Of a stretch of DNA of 64,000 nt, positions 53,834-64,000 are shown piece by piece. Origin of the DNA: Pardosa pseudoannulata (Eukaryota > Arthropoda > Arachnida > Araneae > Lycosidae); contig CM063502.1 of the NCBI GenBank assembly GCA_032207245.1, positions 134,427,573 through 134,491,572 of the forward strand. Reading direction: 5' to 3'. Both the position numbers and the translations under genes were made by a program. The number at the start of each line of letters is the position of its first letter. Position 1 is the stretch's first letter. The notes beneath the pieces were generated by a model. The model was not told the DNA's origin and did no database searches. It saw only the letters and a program-made list of their open reading frames with translations.

Positions 53834-54130
53834 TTAATAACCGTAGGGAAGGGTGGTCAAATCAGACTGAATCACTCTTTTATCGTAGACAACCCTGTAT
53901 ATCTTAATCTCTTTCCTGTTCATTACTTTTCTCTTTTTTGCCTCCCGACAAATTTTAGCTGGGTTTTCGATACTGATTGATGAGTTTTGGTCCAAGCTGC
54001 ACACCAGACTCTTTACTGCTTCAAAATTAAGCAGCTGAGAATTCCTGAAGTTCAATGTAAAACCTCTCACCTTGCAACAGGTTTTCCCAGTCGCAGTCTG
54101 ATATCCGTAGTTTTTGGGTCCTCCTGAAAA

Positions 54131-54172
<42 letters not shown>

Positions 54173-54736
54173 GTGTGTGTGTGTGTGTATTTTTATTCAA
54201 TGTAAAAAAAATATATAAATAAAAATACTTTTTGTTTATAGAAATCAGGTCTTACCAGAAGCAAAACATTTAATAACATCACCTTCCAGCTCATCCGTGA
54301 ATTCACCTAAAAAGGGGCCTAAAGGAGGGTCATTTTTGCCATTGGTAGAATAAATGATGGAGTCCGTGTCGTGATACAGTACGTCTCCACCCAACTTGTC
54401 CATTTCACCATACAGCTTGAGACGAGCCCAAGCTGTAGTGAAAGACGCTAAGAATATGTTGGTTGACACGTCCTGCGACACGAACTTCTCGGCAGATTCC
54501 CACTGGAAGGCTGCGATTTCTGGAGTGGGGAGAAACACGTCTTTGATCTAGAAACAGAAGAAAAAAAAGAGTTTTTTGTAAAAAACAATAATTTTCAAAA
54601 GCAATTTAAAGAAAAACAATATATGGATAAAGTTAGCTACTTACATTTTTCGTAGAGTCGGTCATCATTTTATTGAATTGGGATACATCGTTAACATACG
54701 ACAGCTGCACTCGATTAGTATTCATACCCCATCTGA

Positions 54737-54784
<48 letters not shown>

Positions 54785-55923
54785 ATTAAAATCGGAGATA
54801 AAATTACAAAGTTTTATATTTCATATTAAAGTTTCTTGTTTTATATAAGATATTTACCTGCCCCAAAAACTGTTTAATGCAAGCTTCGCCACTTGCCGAC
54901 GCCCGGGGTTTTTGGCAATACTTGCAGGGTCCAACTTTATACCTTCCCGTGTTTCATACTCGCGAATATAATCTTGCTTTTGCTCCGCAGTCACACAATC
55001 TGAAGGCCATCCACTGCTCTCTTGCTTGATCTTGAGAAATAGATCAATGTAAGATCTGAACAGGGAGCTAGAAGTGGTCTCGAAGTGGTAAACTTCGTAG
55101 ATCTGAAAAGAAAAGAAAAAGTAAAACTGTAACCTTGTTTATGAAAAAAATACTCAAAAAAATATTTTAAAACATTAAAAATATACTTACATGTGTAATG
55201 CGATAGTTTTTCTTTTTCGCAAGTTTTATCTCTTCGGTCACCCACGTTCCGACAAGTGCCCTCTCATCATCTGTGTGGGTGCAGGTGCCTTGCTGTAACG
55301 TTTCGGTGCACGTGCGGCATAAAGGAAACATTAGTTTTTTTTTACTTCTGTAAGGAAGTACCGGAAGGTAAAGGCCTCGAGGAGGGATTACTCTGCAATG
55401 GATCAGTCCGAAGTAATCATCCACATCTTTAAATCCTTCCGTGATAATCTGGGGGTGGCCCACAGGGTATACGCAATACTTATTTACCTATAAAAGACAC
55501 ACCATGAATACAAAAAAATCAAGTATAAGAAAAAAGGAATATCATTCAACATTTGAAAAATAACACAATAAAATGGTATAATATAATAAAACTTACCCAT
55601 GGATATAGGGATGTAAAATCAACGTATTTGGCATCCCCCTCGTGAAAGAGTTTCACTGCGTTCGTCCGACCCCCGTAGAAAGAATCACGAGGATTCATTC
55701 TATCAGCCAGATGGTGATGACTTAAAAAGGCTTGAAGATCGGAATTCTCCTTCTTCTGGCGAACAAATTCATGTTCCCATATTTCAACTACATGATAGCC
55801 TTGAGCACGTATTTTTTCAGTTGTCTCCTCCGTTTTCTGTCTTAAGTTTGCCATGGACATTCCTTTGAGAGGGTGTTTGATATCCCCGTCATAGCACTGA
55901 CTACACCCGTGGAAGAAGCAGCC
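53834..55923 (-). other. polymerase exons 13-18: palm, fingers and thumb
   Basis: Exon 13 ends exactly after motif A (DFTSLYPW), exon 15 ends after motif B, exon 17 contains motif C. Exon 18 runs from GGPKNYGYQ through CCKVRGFTLNF to LTTLPYGY and the stop. The GTGAGAGG after CCK (54070) looks like a donor but is coding, since the frame and the conserved CKVRGFTLN continue through it. Confidence 0.88.
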
Positions 55924-55991
55924 CTAAAAAAAAGAAATAAAGTTAACTTTTATTTACAATAACACTTTATAAGTAAAAATAATATAAATGC

Positions 55992-56066
<75 letters not shown>

Positions 56067-58842
56067 CCTGAAATTGGTAGACGGTATTGTTTTCCCTGCA
56101 AAATCCGTCTACCGATATTCCAGCGATCTTCTGCTCTCCGGTCTTATTAAGGGCATGCTGGATCTCAATACCTTCTGTAGAAGATATGAAATCTAGCCAC
56201 CGGATAGAGTCAGGACTATAATTCGTCGAGTTTGTGTAGCCGTGCACGGGAACCATTGCTATGGTGTTGGCCTGAATATGTCTACTCCTATATGTAGCCA
56301 TGTATGCCGAAGCGATGGTTACATACCTAAAAAAAAAGAAAAACTTATGGTAAATAAGAATTATCGTAAAAATAAAATATAACTCACTGGAATGGATCCA
56401 CACCCGCAACATCCAGAAATTGAGTCCGAAACTCCAAGCAGCAACGACGGAGGATGTCTACGTCCGAACTGTAAATAGATAAAAATAGTGAAAAAAATAG
56501 TAATGAAGTAGAAAAAATAAAATAACTAAGGGAAATAAGAATTGATAAACATTTCATACCTGCAGTATGCCTGCATCTCTTCTCGGAAATTGAATACGTC
56601 CCCCTTGTGCTCTTCATACCAAGTTAAAAAAACGTTACGGGCGCTGACTGCCATAGAGTCAGGACTGTAATAGTACTGATCAGGCAAAGGACCAATATAA
56701 TTTTGATTTTCACGCAAGTTGAAGAGGTGGGGAAAGTACCCCTTCTTCAACTCCGTGAATCCGAAGCATCCCGGAAGCTTGGAGAGAACCATGGGCAAAA
56801 AGTTTAATGAATCGATGACCCGTATACTTAGCGAAGGGTGTCTAATTGACATTGTCATCGATCCATTAGGAATCACTTCAGGCGCACAACCCTGCTCCAA
56901 GATCCACGCCATGACAAACTGCCCGTCAAATCTGAAAATATATAATATTCGTTACAACTCGTAGAACTTTATCAAATTTTTAAAAACAAATATTTTTTTA
57001 AATAATAAATGTAAACGTGAAAGAAAAAAATTGACTTACCCCTTCATATTATGCGCTACAGCAGTGTAGCCTCTATGTTTTGGCGAAAATAGCCATGCAC
57101 AAAAATCTTTGCAGGCTGTATAGCCCGGAAACACTTTTTCTTCCCCATTTGCATATTGGGCGACCGCGAAGTTTACAATGTGTTCCCCCGAAGACTGGTC
57201 TGTTTCAAAATCGAAAAATATGATTTTATCACAGGCATTCTTTGGGGGTACTGTTCTAAAAAAACAGCGGTGCTCTGATGCTATCACAAATGATTGGCAG
57301 GAAGGACATCTAGCGGTATCGCAACGGTGACTGTCACGAGGACAATCCCGTCTTCGAATTACTTTCCTGCACTTACCACATTGATAGACCTAAAAGAAAA
57401 AAAAATGAATTATTCAAATTGTAGTCATAAAAATTAAAAAAGGAAGAAAAATTTTAAATAATTAAATAACTGTTATTAGTTTAACATACTTTATCACAAA
57501 TAGAGAGTTCCTCATTTCCAGAGAGTGCCTTATGTGCTACAAAGCAATTTTCAGATTGACATAGACGGCCGCAGTCTCCACATCTACGCGTATTTCCGGG
57601 GACACACAGGATTCTTAAGCAAATGTGGCAAGCATTGGGACATCTATGATATACATTTCCTTTGTAAGGTTTTTCGCAACTTTCGCAATAGCTATCGGTT
57701 GCATAAAAACCTTTCAAACTTTTTATAACATCATAATGTCCATTATGAAGCCACAAGTTGATCCGCTGATTCCTTTCTTGACCCTTGTACGAAACCTAAA
57801 TACATGTTTAAAGAACAAAGTTTACTCAAATTGCAAATATAAATTTTAGGGTGAAATGAGTAAAAATGTTATTTAGAATACGAGAAAAAAAATATATTTA
57901 CCTTATTTAAATTCTCAGAAGAAATCACAACTACTTGAACATTCAAATGCTGTTCAAATTTTTTTATTTCTTCATACGTACAGGGTCCTAGAGGAATTCC
58001 CGTGGCTTCATGCAGTTCTTTCGCTCTGTTTAGCAGATTTGGCCTCCGTCGATCCCTCAGACTATTTATTCTGGGATCCTTATTTAAGTGTGCCAAAGCA
58101 TAAATTATTGCTTCGGCACAACAAAGCCCTAGATCGTCTTCTGGAATAGTCAAAATCGATTGCTTGCGCAATCTATCTATTTCGATATTAACAACTTTCT
58201 TTATACGGCCACCCCCAATGTCCCTCCGAATCGTCAAAATATCAACGAAGAAGCTATCATCTAGTTGGATTTGGTCCTTCGACTGCAGAACTTTAAGTAC
58301 GCAGCCAAGGACTTTTTCCAAAGTGATAGCTTCCACTGTCATCAATTCTGTAGATATCGGTTTATCCAAACCGTCTGCCTGAATGCAGAATCTTATAAGA
58401 TCATTCGATCTTAAACTTTGAATAGACCGAGAAATTAATTTCATAAACAATGCTCGGACGGATTCTACAACTGCAGACAGCGCAGTGTTCTGCAACTGCT
58501 CCGGCAAACGGTGAGGGTTAATTCTTGCTCTAAATGAAATCTCTTCGGCCTGATATTTAGTATTACGACGTCTGGACCTTTCCTCCAGTTCAATGGCATT
58601 CTCTAACTAAAAATAAATTAAACAGAATTTTTAAATTTATAAAAAAAATAGACTCATCTGTTTATCGAAGAGAAAAAATGTATGGAAATCAAACTTACAT
58701 CAGCAGACGTAGAAACTGTATTTTCTAAAAATACAGGTCCAGCACTGGATGGGCCAGGTCGATTCTATAAATAAAAAAGAGTTCACTGATGAAAAAACAA
58801 ATTGTGTTCATAACAATAAAAGATATTTAAGTAAGGAAGATA

Positions 58843-58883
<41 letters not shown>

Positions 58884-59990
58884 CAAAAGCGTTAACAAAT
58901 AGATACCTCAAACCCTGATCCCACTTGATAATATAATGGCAACTTGTGGAAAATGGGAGATGCCTCGATGAACGCTTGGGAGATTTCGTCTAATATCTAA
59001 AAATAAAAAGCATTTATAATTTAAAAAATAAGGAAAATCAACTAACAGAAAAATATAAATTATAAAAATATAAAGAACTCACATCATTCTGCGTTTCCAG
59101 AAATAATTGTTCTTGTTCATCTAACAGCTAGATAGAAAAAATAAAAATATATAACACTCAAACACTAATAACAGTATATAAATATTAAAATTACACAAAA
59201 AAGAAATAAAATCACTTACATTATCATCATCTATTTCTAAAAACTGTTGCTCGCACTCGTCTAATACCTAAATAATAATAGATATAATTTAGCTATAAAT
59301 AAAAGAGAAATACTTTTTATATAGCATAAAATTAGAGAAAATAGTAAACTCACATCATCATCACTTATTTCTAAAAACTGTTGCTCGCATTCATCGATTA
59401 CTTGATCGTCCGAATCCAACAACTGTATTGACGAATCCTCAAATGTGAGCTGTAGTACAATAAAATGTTATTAATATTACTATTAATAATTTGGAAATTA
59501 TAGAATAAAAATAAAAAAAGAACATATGGCGATCCAGCCATCTATGCAAATTGCACGAGCAGCGTCAATCTACCACCAAGCCTGCGCAGTTTCCTGCATG
59601 CTTCGCATAAAAGCCGGCGAGCTACGAACAGCGAAACATTCCCATTTATCACCTGCCTGGATACGCTCGCCGCCCTTCATCTCAAGGTCACCGCAGCCAT
59701 CCCAAGGTCACCGCCGCTTTCGACCAGCTGAAGCAGAAGAACCTAGCACTCGACGTGGTTCGTCGCAATCGCCATTCCGATGTACGCCGACTTTAGTGAG
59801 AACTACTGTCACTCTTCCAAAATTTTATGTACCTACCTGCAACGAGCTGTTGCATGCGCTGCATATGCATTAAATATTATTTTAACCTTCACGACGTCTC
59901 GCACCCTTAATAAACCGAACCGCCACATATAAGAAAATAACTTACCATTTTGTCTTCTTCCAATGCTTCGTATGGACGTTTATTTGCCAT
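53834..59990 (-). CDS. POLB: protein-primed family B DNA polymerase, 18 coding exons, 1333 aa
   Basis: Replicates the element, presumably primed by a terminal protein. Exons, from the start: 59990-59946, 59449-59354, 59267-59220, 59127-59083, 58996-58907, 58764-58699, 58606-57902, 57795-57490, 57389-57040, 56931-56560, 56468-56388, 56326-56068, 55923-55597, 55487-55191, 55102-54858, 54732-54645, 54547-54256, 54123-53834. They sum to 4002 nt with no internal stop, and all introns are GT-AG. Motifs: Exo I FFDFETD (Asp527, Glu529), Exo II HNMKGFD across intron 9, Exo III YCSSD (Asp710) across intron 10. Polymerase A is DFTSLYP (Asp923), B is KLALNSFWG (about 1101-1109) and C is YHDTDS (Asp1200, Asp1202). 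All catalytic residues are kept, so the protein could be active. Confidence 0.93.
54738..54783. repeat. A46 homopolymer (T46 on the transcribed strand) in polymerase intron 15
   Basis: 46 consecutive A on the plus strand. On the gene's strand this is a giant pyrimidine tract five bases before the intron 15 acceptor. Length may be uncertain through base calling. Confidence 0.9.
55993..56065. repeat. (TA)n microsatellite in polymerase intron 12
   Basis: About 70 bp of TA dinucleotides. Shorter (TA)n tracts also lie in intron 17 (54130-54169, followed by (GT)n) and intron 5 (58846-58880). Confidence 0.95.
56068..56931 (-). other. polymerase exons 10-12: rest of the exonuclease domain
   Basis: Exon 10 begins FDGQFVMAWILEQG and contains VIDSLNFLPM. 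The Y-x3-D Exo III motif is split across the exon 10/11 junction. Intron 12 (55924-56067) holds a (TA)n tract of about 70 bp immediately after the donor. Confidence 0.85.
57040..57795 (-). other. polymerase exons 8-9: Cys-rich zinc region and Exo I
   Basis: Exon 8 has repeated C-x2-C pairs (CESCEKPYKG, CPNACHIC, CGDCGRLC) and exon 9 continues with CGKC and CPSC. Together they are likely several zinc ribbons at residues ~388-500. Exon 9 then enters the exonuclease domain at FFDFETD and ends inside the Exo II motif at a phase-2 intron. Confidence 0.85.
57902..58606 (-). other. polymerase exon 7: conserved Polinton N-terminal domain
   Basis: Encodes residues 131-365. Contains LCCAEAIIYALAHLNKD, then RAKELHEATGIPLGPC and EIKKFEQHLNVQVVV. 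This conserved block precedes the zinc-binding region in Polinton polymerases and has been compared with OTU-like folds. Whether it is the terminal-protein part is unproven. Confidence 0.8.
58699..59990 (-). other. polymerase exons 1-6: acidic N-terminal extension with repeated exons
   Basis: Exon 1 encodes MANKRPYEALEEDKM (basic patch, then acidic). Exons 2, 3 and 4 each end in or consist of a variant of LDExEQxFLE followed by D/N residues: VIDECEQQFLEISDDD, VLDECEQQFLEIDDDN, LLDEQEQLFLETQND. Exon 5 begins ILDEISQAFIEAS. All are phase 0 and 45-96 nt. Exon 6 is a Pro/Ser linker. Introns are 86-142 bp except intron 1 (496 bp), which holds a solo LTR. Confidence 0.8.
59527..59925 (+). mobile_element. 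solo LTR, 399 bp, inside polymerase intron 1
   Basis: GC-rich block bounded by TGGCG and CGCCA inverted ends and perfect 4-bp direct repeats CATA (59523-59526 and 59926-59929). On the plus strand it carries a TATA-like CATAAAAG (59606-59613) and AATAAA (59909-59914), in LTR order. Without it intron 1 would be ~93 bp, like its neighbours. It lies antisense to the polymerase gene. The frame 59526-59873 across it is not a gene. Confidence 0.8.
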
Positions 59991-60145
59991 CTTCTCCGAA
60001 AATATCGCAGCTAACGGTAAAGTCAGAAAAACACAGTACTACGTGAACGCACGAGCAAAATATGAATATGACACGAAGCTGCAATCGAAGAGGAGCTTCT
60101 GCACAGTGAATCGGTACCCAGCTATCTGCGCATGCTCACGGATAG
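59991..60145 (-). promoter_or_regulatory. upstream region of the polymerase gene, split by a hAT insertion
   Basis: The 155 bp before the ATG are GC-richer than average and continue beyond the hAT element at 61103-61240. A TATA-like TATTATAAAC (minus strand, 61121-61130) there would be ~185 bp from the ATG if the insertion is ignored. The insertion puts it more than 1.1 kb away. Confidence 0.4.
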
Positions 60146-60153
60146 CTCTATGC

Positions 60154-61094
60154 CAGGGGTAGGCAACGCGGCGCCCGTGGGCGCCATGGCTCCCCCGATC
60201 GATTTTTAATGCTCCCTCGCTGGACTAATGTAAATGTATGATAGCCAGAGCGATTTACTTACTCTTGTCAAACGGCGATATACAGCAAGTAGTCAGTTTA
60301 GTTTAGGATTGGGAATAGATTAGCAGTTTGCTAACTTTAAGCTTATCTAATAACACGCACGTATTTTTTGTTAGTGTGTGATCGTATTTCGAATAGACCA
60401 CGCGTAGACCGTGCATTTAAAACTACCAAGCAATCCGAAATAATTCTTTTCTTTCAAAACCGTTCATGGATAAATGTAAAAGAAAAAGAACATATTATTT
60501 TAACGATGAATGGGAACATCTATATTGTTTCGTTGATTACAAAGGGAAGTGTATTTGTTTGTTGTGTAATAATAGTGTTGCGATTCCCAAGAAAAGTAAT
60601 ATTGAACGACATTTTAAGACCGTTCATACCAATTTTGATAGTGACTATCCAATGAACTCTGAAATTAGAAAAAAAAATTATTTCTTTAAAATGTTCAATA
60701 ACTAACCAGCAAAGTTTTTTTAGTAAACCACTGCAACAACATAAAGCAGCAAAGATCGTGTCATACAAAATATCGCATTTGCTAGCTAAGAATAAAAAAC
60801 CATTTACGGATGGAGAATTAGTGAAAGAAGCCATGTTAGAAGCTGCTGATTCACTTTTTGAAGAATTTAAAAATAAAAAAGAAATAGTTTCAGCTATAAA
60901 CACGTTGCAAAAAACTCAAGTTTCACACTGAATTTTATGTATCATTAGGTGTGACACCAACAAAAAAAAGTTATAAAAAATCTGTTTTTTTTTAATGCCT
61001 ATTTATACCTGTTGATTATCTGTAAAATATGCGCCCTCGGTGAGTTTCAAATTTAGTATTGCGCCCTTAAGGACAAACAGGTTGCCGACCCCTG
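60154..61094 (+). mobile_element. internally deleted hAT transposon with 8-bp target duplication
   Basis: Ends CAGGGGTAGGCAAC and GTTGCCGACCCCTG are the classic hAT TIRs. Perfect 8-bp direct repeats CTCTATGC flank it (60146-60153 and 61095-61102). 941 bp long, with only the N-terminal third of a transposase inside. Perfect target duplication suggests a fairly recent insertion. Confidence 0.95.
60466..60931 (+). pseudogene. hAT transposase N-terminal fragment (BED zinc finger), frameshifted
   Basis: An ATG at 60466 opens a BED-type zinc finger: CICLLCNNSVAIPKKSN, then ERHFKTVH. A stop at 60703 follows. The next frame carries on with NQQSFFSKPLQQHKAAKIVS and FTDGELVKEAMLEAADSLFE, the conserved start of ZBED/GTF2IRD2-like hAT transposases, and ends at TGA 60929. 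One frameshift near 60690. The catalytic RNase H-like domain and dimerisation region are missing. Confidence 0.85.
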
Positions 61095-61240
61095 CTCTAT
61101 GCTGTTTAGCTCAAGTTCAGGTTTATAATAGTCGGCGCACTATCGCTGATATTGGCGCATTCTTATTAATTTTACTTTTGAGAAAGTTAGGTAAAGGTTG
61201 TTATATTGTTATCTTAATCGCTCAAGTTGGCCAACAATAA

Positions 61241-64000
61241 TTCAATACAAAGCATGATTTGCAAAAATAAAACAAGACTTATTTTGATAAGAACTTAATA
61301 ATTTTACAATTGGCAATCTTATAATTTAAATTTTTACAATTGTGCATAAGATAATTTTTAATATTTTCTCACTGAAATTTGTATTTTTCATCCCATTTGT
61401 AATGCACAAAAATATAATCAAAAACTGCCAGAAACACTGTTTTAATCTTACACATATTTTATACTCATACACATAAACATTTTGGTTTGACACATGATTT
61501 GAAAATTAACTCTTATTTAATCAAACTCATTTTATCATCTCTTTAATACAAACTTTTGTTGAAACCAATTGGGAAAGTATCTAAATCTTATTCATTAATT
61601 TAGCATGCTTAGATTTAATTTATTTTTAAATTTAACATTATATACATTGTGTCAATATTTTACTGTATTCAAAAAATATATTTCAATCATCATGATCTTT
61701 GTTTTACTTTCAATTTATTTAAAAGCAACTTATTAGCTAGAAATTGAATTCAGTAGATTTGCATAATGTTATGCACACTTGACAGAGGAACTTATACTAC
61801 AATTTAAATGCCATAGAAACTACACAAGAGTTCAACTTGTCATATGATATAATTAAGTTAAAAATTATGAAATTATTTTTATGGTTTTGAACAGTTGTGG
61901 AAAACAAATGTTCAACTTTTAATATATTTTCTTTGTCTTTATTCAATGAAGCAACTCTGTTAATGTACATTCACCTTTTTTTTTAAACTTTTAAGAATGT
62001 AAATACTAATTAACATTTCTACTTACCACATATTTTATTTGTAACTTTTTCTATTGTATTACTCATTCTTTACATATTAACGTTACTTATTAAATATTAT
62101 GTAAAATAGTTTCAAATACTTTTTGAATGCTTTTTAATGATTACAAAATTTTAAGTTATATGATTTTTTAATATCTGATTAGAAAAATTTCAAGAAATCA
62201 TAATAGTTTATACAAATATGAGATTGGCAAAAATAATTATACTGACAATTTAACAAATTATCCACAGTCATAATATAATTTTTTTTCTTTTCTGTAGTCT
62301 TACATATTTTACAATTAGTTTTCAGTTCAGCAGTTTAAATTAGCTCTCCTCTATGATACTTTGTTGTAAAAATCCAAAAAAAGGGAAATTGAATAGATAG
62401 CAAATTTTTAATTAATATGGTTCACATTTCAAAGTTGACAAAATAAAAATAACGAAATAATATAAAATAATAAATGTGTGAACACTGCTTTGAATTTTTA
62501 TAGCCAAAAAAACACTCAAATAAATACTGCTTATATTCTTTATAGCAGTATTTATCAAGTATTCATCTAGCTTTTCCATTGTCAAAACATTTTAAGCATT
62601 AAAATAACTAAAATAATATCTTCACAAAATACAATTTTGAATTATTTCAGAAATAAATTTGGCCAATATATATCTTGATCATTAGAAATATATACTATAA
62701 ATATTTTACAAGGAAGAAAAGAAATACTTTATGAAAAAGGAAATAGTAAATTTTCCAGAATAAAGTTCAGTAAAATGAGAAACTAACTGAAAAAGAGCAA
62801 AGATATAAAAAAGTACGATAATAAATTGCTGATAGTTTAATAATATAGCCTTCACTAGACTTTATTCAGAATAATACTTATCTATAAAACAGACCAATTC
62901 CAAAGAAATTCAGAGTTGAATTTGATAATACTTTTCAATATACAGTTTTACAGTTAAACAGTTTACAAATCATAAATCCTATTATAATAATTTATATTTC
63001 CCATATTACTTGAATTAGTTTCATTTAGCTCTTTTTTTTTCACAAAAAGATTTAGTCTTGCGAAAATATATGAAATAAAATATTATTAATATTGTCATAT
63101 GTATAAATAATATATATATTTCATTGAAGCAAATATTGAAAATATTTTATCCCATTCACTACTAGGTCACCTTTCAAAATAATGATAAAATAATATTACA
63201 GATACAATTTTATACTACTGAAAAGAGAAAAATGATTTCTGGTGTTTTTCTTTTATAAATTAATATATTTCTCAGAATTATTTTCACACAAATTATCTTC
63301 ACCATCTTCTAATCTTTGTAAGTTATACACACAGAAGCTTATAGGTAGTGTATAAAACTAGAATTTTTACTTACAATATTTTTCAAAGCTCTGAATTTTA
63401 ATTTTTTAATGATATACTTGAGAAAATAAATTAGAAAAGTTCATAATTTGTAATAACAATTTTGGAATAAGTTACTGTTGGTTTATTAAACTACATTTCA
63501 GTCATTTTGAATACATTATATAAACAAAATGTATCAGGTTTGCAAGATTAAACTTTTTACTTTTATAATTACATTGAACTTACAAATTTGAAAATAATAT
63601 TAAAATTTTAAATTTAAGAGGTAAAACTAAATGGTATTACTTAGATTTTAGATTTATATTATATTAAGTACTCCCGACATTAAGTTGTAAAACTTTACAG
63701 AAATCTAAAGAAATATAGCTGTGAACCTTGGAATAAATTACATCAAAACAACTGTGTACATTACATTATTAATAAAGAGATTATTATTATATAGTTATCT
63801 CATAACTATATTATTATTATAGTTATACCATATTATATAGTTATAGCATATATTATATAGTTATTATATAGTTATACCATAGAGATAACATCCACAATCT
63901 CAAATAACAGGAAATTAAATAAAAACACCATACATACAATTACACACGAAATATATGCAATAATGCTATTATTATGTAGAATATTTTGCTTACTTTAATA
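61241..64000. other. AT-rich flank, nothing recognised
   Basis: Past the Polinton the sequence is uniformly AT-rich with no supported gene, RNA or transposon. At 63780-63890 there are overlapping ATATAGTTAT / ATAACTATAT units that can fold on themselves. Confidence 0.55.

Larger units (their letters stand above)
44280..61240. mobile_element. Polinton/Maverick virus-like DNA transposon
   Basis: The full hallmark set is present: protein-primed family B polymerase, DDE integrase with chromodomain, FtsK/HerA-type packaging ATPase, adenain-like protease, double-jelly-roll major capsid, minor capsid and core-like proteins. The arrangement is two convergent blocks meeting at 51.1-51.27 kb. About 15 kb of coding span plus flanks fits the 15-20 kb usual for the group. 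The outer limits given are approximate, because I could not find terminal inverted repeats or a 6-bp target duplication. A solo LTR and a hAT element have since inserted on the right. The polymerase, integrase, protease, ATPase and major capsid frames are intact, so the copy is fairly young. Confidence 0.93.

Noticed and set aside
54065..54070. GTGAGAGG after CCK as a splice donor in the last polymerase exon
   Set aside because: The conserved CKVRGFTLN reads straight through it in frame to the natural stop, so no intron is needed.
59526..59873. 115-aa plus-strand frame
   Set aside because: It lies wholly in the solo LTR, has no domain and is antisense to polymerase intron 1.

Overview
This window is AT-rich, repeat-laden eukaryotic nuclear DNA, most likely from an arthropod. 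A chelicerate is my best guess from the style of the Tc1, LINE and SINE relics, but the sequence alone does not prove it. It holds long (TA)n microsatellites, a satellite array at the left edge, tRNA-derived SINEs, decayed Tc1/mariner copies, a LINE 3' end, solo LTRs, a long-TIR MITE and a truncated hAT element. No complete ordinary host gene was recognised. One short exon-like segment (17109-17295, +) is the only host-gene candidate.

The main feature is a nearly complete Polinton/Maverick, a virus-like self-synthesising DNA transposon, at roughly 44.3-61.2 kb. Plus-strand genes in order are: a spliced gene for a protein with a PC4/p15-like ssDNA-binding domain (45569-46841), a DDE integrase with a C-terminal chromodomain (47068-48120), a minor capsid-like protein with a damaged 5' end (48148-48872), a basic core-like protein with a frameshift in a T8 run (48923-49343), the major capsid protein (49346-50644) and an adenain-like cysteine protease (50644-51111). 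Convergent minus-strand genes are: the protein-primed family B DNA polymerase (53834-59990), the packaging ATPase (52700-53311), a conserved nuclease-fold-like protein (52189-52668), a small basic protein with a hydrophobic tail (51840-52166) and a 196-aa unknown (51266-51856).

The polymerase gene is the surprise. It can be read as 18 coding exons with 17 short GT-AG introns that join into one open frame of 1333 codons, with every exonuclease and polymerase motif in place, plus a possible extra intron in the 3' UTR. Exons 2-5 each carry an acidic LDExEQxFLE-type motif, as if one small phase-0 exon had been duplicated in tandem. A solo LTR sits in intron 1, and a hAT element with a perfect 8-bp target duplication has split the polymerase upstream region.

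The other Polinton genes are packed tightly. TATA boxes lie in the tails of preceding genes, AATAAA signals overlap stop codons, and neighbouring genes overlap by a few bases. Perfect CRE palindromes (TGACGTCA) lie upstream of the first gene. I could not find matching terminal inverted repeats, so the element ends are uncertain.

The left 44 kb is mostly gene-free: satellite (1-1440), a degenerate A-rich tract (to 2620), then scattered decayed mobile elements separated by AT-rich sequence. The right 2.8 kb (61.2-64 kb) is plain AT-rich DNA.
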